From NCBI GenBank assembly GCA_028707655.1, contig JAQWAN010000021.1, positions 1-14,668 of the forward strand: 14,668 nt of DNA, written 5' to 3'. Positions 8,364 to 14,668 of this stretch are shown here, one piece after another. The notes beneath the pieces are model-generated. The model was not told the DNA's origin. It saw only the letters and a program-made list of their open reading frames with translations, and did no database searches. Position numbers and translations under genes: made by a program. The DNA comes from Bacteroidaceae bacterium. GTDB lineage: Bacteria; Bacteroidota; Bacteroidia; Bacteroidales; Bacteroidaceae. Position 1 is the stretch's first letter. The number at the start of each line of letters is the position of its first letter.

Positions 8364-9200
8364 ATGCCTTATAAAGGACTCCATGAGAAAATAGATTTCA
8401 GTAAATCTGATCAATATACGTTATCCATCCGTTTTAGTTCGGATGGATTTTCGTATATGATATATGATCCAACCATCGACTACTCGTTGAGCTTTTCAGA
8501 AATGAATCTGCACACAACAGAATCCTATTTAGCCAATGCTACTCGATTACTGCATCATCCTGACCTAATAGAGCACACCTATAAGCGTATTAATATCATT
8601 CACGTTAGCAAACGTTTCACCCTTATCCCAACAGAGTTTTATCAAAAAGAACTCTCCGAAGATTATTTCTATCACAACCATCCTCGCGTTACTAACGAGC
8701 AGGTTCTTTACAACGCCCTTCCACTTTCATCTATTGTAGTTGCACATGGCATCCAGACCGATTTATTCCAACTAATAGAGCAAACCTATCCCACAGCAAC
8801 AATCTATTCGCACGTATGTCCACTCATCGAGTTCCTGCACAATGCCAGTAAACATGGCAACAAGAAAAAGATGTATATCAACTATCGTAGCAAAGAGATG
8901 GATGTTTTCTGTTATAACAGAGGGCAGTTGCTACTCTCCAACACTTTTCAGACCAAGAGTATAGAAGACCAGGTCTACTATCTACTCTACATCTGGCAAC
9001 AATTATCCTTTAATCAAGAACGCGATGAGATGCGTCTAGTAGGCTTTATTCCCGAGAAGGAACAACTATTAAATAAGCTACGCTATTACGTTAAAAACGT
9101 ATTTGTTATCAATCCAAAAGCAGAATATATGCTCTTAGACGATAGCATTACGGACACCATTCCATTCGACCTACAATCATTACTACAATGCGAGTTATAA
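8364..9200 (+). CDS. DUF3822 family protein (possible actin-like fold)
   Basis: A 278-residue, soluble, leaderless protein recognisable as DUF3822, a family largely limited to Bacteroidota. Diagnostic stretches are YTLSIRFSSDGFSYMIYD (18-35), FTLIPTEFYQKE (85-96), and a C-terminal segment combining KMYINYRSKEMDVFCYNRGQ with a following EDQVYYLLYIWQQL. The biochemical role is unknown. From memory, unchecked, a structural-genomics structure of a Bacteroides member was described as having an actin-like ATPase fold. The beta-rich N-terminal half and the repeated strand pattern near residue 170 are consistent with two related subdomains. The start at ATG 8364 is 13 bases after the preceding stop; an ATG at 8357 leads into an immediate stop. 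The 3' end overlaps the rsmD start by 13 bases, implying coupled translation. Confidence 0.88.
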   Translation: MPYKGLHEKIDFSKSDQYTLSIRFSSDGFSYMIYDPTIDYSLSFSEMNLHTTESYLANATRLLHHPDLIEHTYKRINIIHVSKRFTLIPTEFYQKELSEDYFYHNHPRVTNEQVLYNALPLSSIVVAHGIQTDLFQLIEQTYPTATIYSHVCPLIEFLHNASKHGNKKKMYINYRSKEMDVFCYNRGQLLLSNTFQTKSIEDQVYYLLYIWQQLSFNQERDEMRLVGFIPEKEQLLNKLRYYVKNVFVINPKAEYMLLDDSITDTIPFDLQSLLQCEL

Positions 9201-9769
9201 GCGGGATTTATAAAAGAAGACGATTTGACATTCCTAAAACATTTAAGGCACGTCCAACCACAGACTTCTCCAAGGAGAGTTTGTTTAATATTCTAAATGC
9301 GTACATCGATTTTGAAGCAGATAAAACGGCGCTTGATCTATTTTCAGGGACTGGCGGCATCAGCATTGAGCTTATCTCAAGAGGATGCAGCAGAGTAGTC
9401 TCTGTAGAGAAAGATATGGCACATCACGCATTCATTACGAAGATAATGCACGAAGTTAAAACAGATAAATCTTTTGTTATTCGTGGGGACGTTTTTCGTT
9501 TCATCAAAAATTGTCGAGAACAATTCGATTTTATTTTTGCCGATCCGCCCTACGACCTTGAGAATCTAACCGATATTCCTGCACTTATTTTTAATTCCTC
9601 ATTACTAAAAGAGAATGCTCTCTTTGTTTTAGAGCATGGTAAAAAGAACTCCTTTGCAGATCATCCCTATTTCTTAGAACATCGTTCCTACGGAAGTGTA
9701 AACTTTAGTTTTTTCCGTAAGAGTGAGAGCTCCACTGCTACTATAGAAGAGGAGCAAAAAGTCGAATAA
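9188..9769 (+). CDS. rsmD: 16S rRNA (guanine966-N2)-methyltransferase RsmD
   Basis: Uses S-adenosylmethionine to methylate N2 of G966 in 16S rRNA (E. coli numbering) in the small-subunit head. At 193 residues it is near the usual length. It shows the family N-terminus MRVISGIYKRR, ARPTTDFSKESLFNIL (21-36), SAM-binding motif I LDLFSGTGGISIE (49-61), acidic motif II VSVEKD (71-76), the GDV segment (100-102), and catalytic motif IV DPPY (119-122). The start ATG 9188 lies inside the DUF3822 gene, a 13-base overlap that suggests translational coupling. The last roughly 15 residues (SESSTATIEEEQKVE) are low-complexity, not family-like, and lie where the gene runs into the opposite-strand cardiolipin synthase gene (29-base tail-to-tail overlap). 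This tail may have grown by loss of an earlier stop. Confidence 0.95.
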   Translation: MRVISGIYKRRRFDIPKTFKARPTTDFSKESLFNILNAYIDFEADKTALDLFSGTGGISIELISRGCSRVVSVEKDMAHHAFITKIMHEVKTDKSFVIRGDVFRFIKNCREQFDFIFADPPYDLENLTDIPALIFNSSLLKENALFVLEHGKKNSFADHPYFLEHRSYGSVNFSFFRKSESSTATIEEEQKVE

Positions 9770-11180
9770 CAGACTCTAATCCCTTCTGCCATCTAGATCG
9801 TGCAGCCCATTTTTGTTCTTCAACAGACATACAATCCTTCTGATCATTCAGAAAAATGGTTTTCAATTGGTGTGCAGTAGCAGCATTATAGATAAGGGCG
9901 TTTACCTCAAAGTTATGTTCAAAACTTCTAAAATCCATATTGGTAGTCCCCACGGTAGAGAAAAAATTGTCAGAAACCATCATTTTTGAATGCAGGAAGC
10001 CTTTTTCATAGAAATACACCTTCACTCCCGCCCGTAGTAGATCGGCCACATAAGAGCAAGAAGCAAATCCAATCAATCTATTATCATAGATTTTTGGTAG
10101 CATCACCCGCACATCAACACCAGCTAGTGCCACCGTTTGCAAAGCATATAATATCGTATCAGAGGGTAAGAAATAGGGCGTCTGTATATAGAAATACTTC
10201 TTAGCTGTTGTAATAGCCATAATAAGTCCCTGCATAATCTCCTTCCACTCGCCAATAGGTTCAGAGGTTGCAATTTGTAGTGTAATATTCCCCTCAGCAG
10301 GTATACATGGGTAATAAGCAGAAGCAGTAATCAACGAACGGTCGGAGAAGTACCAATCCAACAAAAAAGTAGATTGCAAGCCATACACACTTCGTCCACT
10401 AATAAACATCTGTGTATCTCTCCAGACGCCCCACTTCACTCCTCGTACATAGCGAAGTGCTAAATTCATGCCGCCAACATACCCATATTTGCCATCTACA
10501 ACCGTTATTTTGCGATGATTTCTATAGTTTACTTTACTGGTAAACAGCGGGAAACGTACCTTCATAAAAGCTCTAGCCTCAATGCCAGCCTCTCGCATAC
10601 CTTCAAAGAAAGCATTAGGCACCCGCCAACAACCCACGTCGTCATATAAAAAGCGTACCTCCACTCCTTCTCTAGCCTTATCTATCAGTACATCCTTAAT
10701 AAGCCTTCCCACCGCATCATCTTCAATGATGTAATACTCCATATGTATATGGTGCTTTGCTCCCTGCAGCGTATGCAGTAAATCAATTAAGAAGTCACCT
10801 CCTTGCGTAAAAAAGCGTATTTTATTATTTTCGAAGGGGAAAGAAGCATTTGTACGTAGAAAGAACTGTTGCACTGGCGAAAGCCGTAAAGCATTATGTG
10901 TAGCTTCGTTTGCTAAATAAGATTTCTTTGGATAATTTTCTAATTGTCGATAACCACTTCTGGATAACATCCGTTCTCTACGTATATTCTTACCAAAAAA
11001 GAAATAGAAGATAATACCCACGAGTGGTATAAAAATGAGTATAAGCACCCATGCTATTGTTTTTACTGGATTTCGATTATCAAGTATGATGACAATAATT
11101 GTAGAGACAATCATAGAGATATACACCAAGTTAAAAGCAACAGAAAACAAATTGTTCCAAAGAAGAAGCCAATCTACCAT
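9741..11180 (-). CDS. cls: Cardiolipin synthase (phospholipase D superfamily)
   Basis: Makes cardiolipin from phosphatidylglycerol in the inner membrane. The protein has 479 residues, the standard size of ClsA-like enzymes. Two N-terminal transmembrane helices (about 12-33 and 40-62) include the PLDc_N signature NRNPVKTIAWVLILIFIPLVG. Two complete HKD motifs follow: NHRKITVVDG (H222, K224, D229) and LHSKMMVSD (H397, K399, D404). Each is followed by the typical G-N pattern (GGMN at 236-239, GTTNMD at 411-416). The YYIIEDD segment (149-155) and IQTPYFLPS (332-340) are also characteristic. ATG 11180 is preceded by a predicted -7 box at 11206-11213 and lies downstream of the outer-membrane protein terminator, so it is probably its own transcription unit. 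The last 29 bases overlap rsmD on the other strand, and no terminator is visible at that junction. Confidence 0.95.
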   Translation of the reverse strand: MVDWLLLWNNLFSVAFNLVYISMIVSTIIVIILDNRNPVKTIAWVLILIFIPLVGIIFYFFFGKNIRRERMLSRSGYRQLENYPKKSYLANEATHNALRLSPVQQFFLRTNASFPFENNKIRFFTQGGDFLIDLLHTLQGAKHHIHMEYYIIEDDAVGRLIKDVLIDKAREGVEVRFLYDDVGCWRVPNAFFEGMREAGIEARAFMKVRFPLFTSKVNYRNHRKITVVDGKYGYVGGMNLALRYVRGVKWGVWRDTQMFISGRSVYGLQSTFLLDWYFSDRSLITASAYYPCIPAEGNITLQIATSEPIGEWKEIMQGLIMAITTAKKYFYIQTPYFLPSDTILYALQTVALAGVDVRVMLPKIYDNRLIGFASCSYVADLLRAGVKVYFYEKGFLHSKMMVSDNFFSTVGTTNMDFRSFEHNFEVNALIYNAATAHQLKTIFLNDQKDCMSVEEQKWAARSRWQKGLESVIRLFAPLL

Positions 11181-11205
11181 AACACGCTTTATATCACAAG
11201 AGAAA

Positions 11206-11213
11206 CAAAAATA
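11206..11213 (-). promoter_or_regulatory. -7 promoter element TATTTTTG for cls
   Basis: On the minus strand TATTTTTG fits TAnnTTTG and lies 25 bases before the cls ATG at 11180, predicting a leader of about 20 nt. No -33 TTTG is present at the expected distance. The box sits in the T-rich tail of the preceding terminator, so the T-richness may be for termination alone. Confidence 0.4.
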
Positions 11214-11250
11214 AATAAAAAAAACAATATATCATCTGATATATTGTTTT
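11214..11250 (-). terminator. AT-rich palindromic terminator after the outer-membrane protein gene
   Basis: A perfect inverted repeat (11221-11234 AAAACAATATATCA against 11237-11250, only two bases between arms) begins 20 bases after the stop of the outer-membrane gene. On the minus strand it is followed by a run of eight T and then TTATTT. With a realistic loop the stem is about 12-13 pairs, almost all A-T. The plus strand also has a T run (11247-11252), so it could work in both directions. The symmetric, GC-poor stem might also be a protein-binding palindrome. Confidence 0.7.
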
Positions 11251-11269
11251 TTGTCTATATGCGGTACAT

Positions 11270-14134
11270 TTAATTTCGTCTTCTACCCATTCCTCCTCCA
11301 GGAGGTGGTCCATGGCGTCTTCTATCATACTTCATCTTAGGTTGTTTACCACCAAAGAGATTGAGTTTATAAATCAGATGCACCATACAATAAGCATTTA
11401 TAGCATTTGACTCTGTATCTTGACGCATTATAGCAGAAATCGTTCTACTTAAGTTGCTTTGATTTTGCAAGATATCATAAAACTGCAAGCTCAGTGTTAA
11501 CGATTTATTTTTCAAGAAATTCTGAGCCACCTGTGCATTCCACACCAATTCATTTGTATTCATACTTGCATCCGAATATCCCCTTCTCGAACGGTTACTT
11601 ATATCCGAAGAGATAGTCATACTCCATGGCAAAGAGATATTTGTACTAGCACCATAAGAGAACGAATAAGTATTCTGGTCATTATCCGGTTGCATCTTAT
11701 TAGATGAATTCAGATAATCCACCAAACCATTTATAGAAAACTCGAACCAATCATTTCTATATGTTCCAGTAATCTTCTCGCCTAGTGTAATCGTGTTTGT
11801 TTTGTTCTTATCAGCCTCCAGACCATCTAGCGATAGATAAGCCACTTGATTCTGGTATCCCCCTTGCGTAAAGGTGTTAATAGTAAACTTTTTATTTTTC
11901 AGAGCCGTAGAATAATTGAGTACTCCCCTTGCTTGCCAGTTACCATTAATATTTTCCGGCATCGAGGTCTGTCCACCCGTTGTTGGGTTATATATTATTC
12001 GGTTACTCACACTATTCATCACATTGTAGAACGAGAAATGAGTCATTATCCCTTGTTGTTTCTCCGCATCATAAGTGTTATAGAAGAATCGGAAGATATT
12101 GGTAAACGATGGTTTTAGTCCAGGGTTACCTGTACGGACATACAACGGGTTAGAATTATCTACAACCGGTAGTAAATCGCTCATACTAGGTTGTGAGCTC
12201 CATCCACGATACATCATTTTAAACTGACTCACTTTAGAGAATCTATACCTAAAACTAAAAGTTGGTGTTACATTAAAAACCGTACGCGTGGTATCAATAG
12301 CATATTCCCCCAGCTGGTAACTTAACGTTGATTTTTGAGGTTGAAAAGAGACACCAGCACTTAATTGATATTTTTTCTTGTTTAAGCGGTATCTAAGCGA
12401 TAGCTCATGTTTGTAATAAGTATTGGTAGCCGATAGACCCAGGTCTGTCAATTCACTCGTCAGATATTCATCTGGTAGTTCTCCAATAGGAAACTCACCA
12501 AACGGATTTAAGTCGTACACATTCTTTACATTCGTTCTGTTATTATAAGTTAGTCGATAGCGAAACTGCAAATAAGAACTAGAAGTAATAGGCTCACTAT
12601 AGGAAAAGCTTCCCGAGTAGGTCTTTGAAACAACAGGCGACGTATAATATTGATTTGTTGCAGTCACATCATCTGTATCATACAAATGAGTGAGAATATC
12701 CGAAAAATTATCCGTTTCATTATCACTATAGCTATATTTTCCAACAACCGTGATATTTCGTCCAGCATTATTTAATTTCCTGTTTACCTGCAAATTGGCT
12801 CCATAGCTCAATTGATCATCTTTGTAAAGCGTTTGAGAGCTCACACTATTTACGCGGATAGCCTTTAACACATCCGCCTCTGTAAGATTATCAGCATCTA
12901 AATAATCAAAAGGAGTATCCGTTATCTCCAATGGGTCGCCATTAAAAGTAGAAGATAGATTCTTAGTAAAATCTTCCGAATTTGAATACCTAAATGTCGG
13001 TTTAAAAATGATATTAGTCATCGAATCAGGTCGCCATTCCAGTTTCAAATCTCCCGACACATTCGTCGACTTATCGAGTTGTTTTTTATCTGCCAAGGTA
13101 AACGATTCGCCCACATTTAAAAGCATCTCCTTGGTGTTTCGAGTCACAATATCCGCATCTCTATGTTCATATTGAACATTACCACCCAATTCATATTTAT
13201 CCTTTGTTATAGAGAAGTTAGTACCAATCGTTTTGCTAGCATTCAACCCAAGGTTTTGATGCCACATCTGATTGCCCCCCCCCATAAAACCTTGGTCGGC
13301 CACATTGTTACCCGTAGCAATCACAGAAAACTGATTCTGTCCATTAAAACTATTCACGTTCGATTTCACAGAATAACGTCCTTCGGTACCCATAGAGGTA
13401 TCCACATTACCAAAGAAACCACGATTCATTCCTTTTTTTACAGAGATATCAATCACCGCTTCCTCCTCGCCATCATCAATACCCGTGATACGCGCCAAGT
13501 CCGATTGTTTTTCATACATCTTCAGACTCTTCACTATAGAGGTTGGTAAATTTTTCATCGCCACAGATGGATCATCTGCAAAGAACTCCTTACCATCCAC
13601 CAATATCTTTTTAATCTCTTTACCATTAATAGTAATGGTACCCGAATCATCAATAGATGCTCCAGGCAATTTAGCAACTAACGATTCTAAAGCAGATCCT
13701 TCTGGCAAACGATAAGCCGAACTATTATAGACTAACGTATCCTCCTTTACCTGCACCTGTGGTGCTTCTGCAGTAACAACCGCTTCACCCAACAAGATAG
13801 CATCTGGTTTCAAAACAATAGTGCCCAACGAGGTTTTATCACTTTCAGTGGTTATTTTAACTGCCTTAGAGGAGGTTATATAACCCACATAACTCGTTTT
13901 AACATAATAGTTACCCGGTTTAACAGAGAGAGAAAAAGCCCCTCTATCCAATGAAACGGTTCCCGTTATAAAGGTACTATCCGGAGCCGAGAGCAACTGA
14001 ATAGTTGCCTGGGTAATAGGTTCATTTGTTGAGCTATCAACAATTGTTCCCACAATGGAATGTTTTCTACTTTGTGCAGATAAACTGGTAGCCACCATAC
14101 AAAGCATAGCCAACCACAGCGTTATTTTTTTCAT
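11270..14134 (-). CDS. Outer-membrane beta-barrel protein with CarboxypepD_reg-like and plug domains (PF14905-like)
   Basis: A 954-residue outer-membrane protein of the TonB-receptor-like group common in Bacteroidota. The start is ATG 14134 (MKKITLWLAM). A TTG six bases upstream gives two extra residues and is less likely. Signal peptide 1-20, cleaved near SLSA/Q. A CarboxypepD_reg-like Ig-type domain (about 26-108) has IVGTIVDSSTNEPI and LSVKPGNYYVKTSYVGY. A plug-like domain (about 124-234) has LPGASIDDSGTITINGKEI and KILVDGKEFFADDP. The rest is a beta-barrel to about 930, then a Gly/Pro/Arg-rich tail ending GGGMGRRRN rather than in the aromatic residue usual for barrels. The substrate is unknown. 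No SusD-like lipoprotein is adjacent, so it is not a SusCD glycan pair. An uninterrupted G9 tract (13275-13283) encodes the end of M284 and G285-G287 and could make expression phase-variable. It is probably co-transcribed with the small membrane protein 57 bases upstream, and is closed by the palindromic terminator at 11214-11250. Confidence 0.92.
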   Translation of the reverse strand: MKKITLWLAMLCMVATSLSAQSRKHSIVGTIVDSSTNEPITQATIQLLSAPDSTFITGTVSLDRGAFSLSVKPGNYYVKTSYVGYITSSKAVKITTESDKTSLGTIVLKPDAILLGEAVVTAEAPQVQVKEDTLVYNSSAYRLPEGSALESLVAKLPGASIDDSGTITINGKEIKKILVDGKEFFADDPSVAMKNLPTSIVKSLKMYEKQSDLARITGIDDGEEEAVIDISVKKGMNRGFFGNVDTSMGTEGRYSVKSNVNSFNGQNQFSVIATGNNVADQGFMGGGNQMWHQNLGLNASKTIGTNFSITKDKYELGGNVQYEHRDADIVTRNTKEMLLNVGESFTLADKKQLDKSTNVSGDLKLEWRPDSMTNIIFKPTFRYSNSEDFTKNLSSTFNGDPLEITDTPFDYLDADNLTEADVLKAIRVNSVSSQTLYKDDQLSYGANLQVNRKLNNAGRNITVVGKYSYSDNETDNFSDILTHLYDTDDVTATNQYYTSPVVSKTYSGSFSYSEPITSSSYLQFRYRLTYNNRTNVKNVYDLNPFGEFPIGELPDEYLTSELTDLGLSATNTYYKHELSLRYRLNKKKYQLSAGVSFQPQKSTLSYQLGEYAIDTTRTVFNVTPTFSFRYRFSKVSQFKMMYRGWSSQPSMSDLLPVVDNSNPLYVRTGNPGLKPSFTNIFRFFYNTYDAEKQQGIMTHFSFYNVMNSVSNRIIYNPTTGGQTSMPENINGNWQARGVLNYSTALKNKKFTINTFTQGGYQNQVAYLSLDGLEADKNKTNTITLGEKITGTYRNDWFEFSINGLVDYLNSSNKMQPDNDQNTYSFSYGASTNISLPWSMTISSDISNRSRRGYSDASMNTNELVWNAQVAQNFLKNKSLTLSLQFYDILQNQSNLSRTISAIMRQDTESNAINAYCMVHLIYKLNLFGGKQPKMKYDRRRHGPPPGGGMGRRRN
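13275..13283 (-). repeat. G9 homopolymer inside the outer-membrane protein gene
   Basis: Nine consecutive C on the plus strand, G9 on the coding strand, read ATG-GGG-GGG-GGC in frame. It lies about 0.85 kb into a 2.9 kb gene, just past the plug region. Gain or loss of one or two G would shift the frame and remove most of the barrel. It is the only G/C homopolymer of this length I noticed in an otherwise AT-rich window. Confidence 0.9.
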
Positions 14135-14191
14135 ACGCAACAGAAATATTTTATACGTTTATGAAGTTAGATACATCAAGTCTAAAAAGGT

Positions 14192-14611
14192 TTAATATCC
14201 CCTCGTTTTATTTTTAAAAGCCAAGTCCACCTTAGCCTTATGGAAGAAAAATTCTAAACAGATGGTATGCATTACCAGATAGACTAAAAAGGAAGAAGAA
14301 AACATCAGTTCTGCGTCGCCTTGATATAAGCGATAAAACATCCCCATAAATAGGTAAAAAATAGTGAGATAAAACGCCGATCGCATCGCTTTAACACGCA
14401 AACGAATGGTCTGTTCATTCTCCTCTTTTTTTTGTGCCAAAATAATCATAACTAAACCCGCTACAACAAACAAACGTATTACCTCTTTTAAAAGCGCAAT
14501 ATTCTCATTGGTAATAACTCCACTAATAAAAAGGATAGCTGGAACAAAGATGGTAAACGTTAATAACAGATAACCCATCCAACGTGCAAAAGGAGGTAAT
14601 ATAGCTTTCAT
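14192..14611 (-). CDS. Small four-helix inner-membrane protein, function unknown
   Basis: A 139-residue polytopic protein with four likely membrane helices (about 11-31, 42-60, 78-96, 103-123). A short, strongly charged loop (61-77, KKEENEQTIRLRVKAMR) lies between helices 2 and 3, and there is a basic C-terminal tail. The positive-inside rule puts both ends and the middle loop in the cytoplasm. No signal peptide, catalytic motif or family signature is recognised. It starts at ATG 14611 behind a perfect -7 box at 14631-14638. The next gene on the same strand, the outer-membrane beta-barrel gene, starts 57 bases after its stop with no convincing promoter or terminator between, so co-expression is likely. 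Whether the two proteins work together is unknown. A role in membrane sensing or as partner of a regulator upstream, outside the window, is possible but unsupported. Confidence 0.8.
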   Translation of the reverse strand: MKAILPPFARWMGYLLLTFTIFVPAILFISGVITNENIALLKEVIRLFVVAGLVMIILAQKKEENEQTIRLRVKAMRSAFYLTIFYLFMGMFYRLYQGDAELMFSSSFLVYLVMHTICLEFFFHKAKVDLAFKNKTRGY

Positions 14612-14630
14612 AATTCATGTATTTAGCAAA

Positions 14631-14638
14631 CAAAGGTA
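14631..14638 (-). promoter_or_regulatory. -7 promoter element TACCTTTG for the membrane protein/outer-membrane protein unit
   Basis: On the minus strand TACCTTTG fits TAnnTTTG and lies 19 bases before the ATG at 14611, predicting a very short leader of about 15 nt. A -33 TTTG at the right distance was not found. The window ends 30 bases further upstream, so little of the upstream region can be judged. Confidence 0.6.
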
Positions 14639-14668
14639 AATAAATCAAAGTGAATTAGAGCTAATGTT

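Noticed and set aside
13163..13715. Open frames antisense to the outer-membrane protein gene
   Set aside because: They are inside a convincing coding sequence, match no family, and have no promoter or RBS.
14135..14140. TTG 14140 as the start of the outer-membrane protein
   Set aside because: It adds only two residues (Met-Arg) before a normal MKK signal-peptide start at ATG 14134.
14141..14148. Promoter TATTTCTG just before the outer-membrane protein gene (minus strand)
   Set aside because: It has one mismatch to TAnnTTTG and would place the transcript start at or beyond the start codon. Read-through from the upstream gene is more likely.

Overview
The window looks like chromosomal core DNA of a member of the Bacteroidota, most likely Bacteroidales. 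It is AT-rich. Translation starts are preceded by A/T-rich leaders with few Shine-Dalgarno sequences. Several intergenic regions carry the phylum's -7 promoter element (TAnnTTTG). The gene content includes Bacteroidota-typical families: DUF3822, a PF14905-type outer-membrane beta-barrel, and a short MerR-like regulator beside an M23 peptidase and alaS. Genus cannot be fixed from the sequence. No tRNA, rRNA, CRISPR array, insertion sequence or prophage gene was seen, and no gene-free stretch exceeds about 130 bases.

Layout. (1) Positions 2-1951 (+): 3' part of a long RelA/SpoT-family alarmone enzyme whose start lies outside the window. (2) 1975-3302 (-): a two-gene unit, membrane-anchored M23 (LytM) peptidase followed after 11 bases by a small MerR-family regulator, facing the rel gene. 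(3) 3432-6047 (+): alaS, divergent from the peptidase gene across a compact region where the two predicted promoters abut, and closed by a clear intrinsic terminator. (4) 6152-7570 (-): an SF1B (RecD2/Dda-like) helicase. (5) 7664-9769 (+): a tightly packed three-gene operon of a single-pass membrane protein with a pseudopilin-like N-terminus, a DUF3822 protein, and RsmD (16S rRNA m2G966 methyltransferase). (6) 9741-11180 (-): cardiolipin synthase, whose 3' end overlaps rsmD tail-to-tail by 29 bases. (7) 11270-14611 (-): a small four-helix membrane protein followed by a large outer-membrane beta-barrel protein, ending in an AT-rich palindromic terminator.

Functional picture. Most genes are housekeeping: stringent response, alanyl-tRNA charging, ribosome modification, DNA unwinding, phospholipid synthesis and cell-wall hydrolysis. 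The accessory-looking part is the outer-membrane protein, which has an uninterrupted G9 tract early in its barrel region and could be a phase-variable locus.

The two points most worth following are that G9 tract and the pairing of a pseudopilin-like protein with a DUF3822 protein, which may be a PilM-like actin-fold partner. Two computed gene starts should be corrected. The apparent TTG start of alaS lies inside its own promoter box, and the outer-membrane protein should start at ATG 14134 rather than the TTG six bases upstream.
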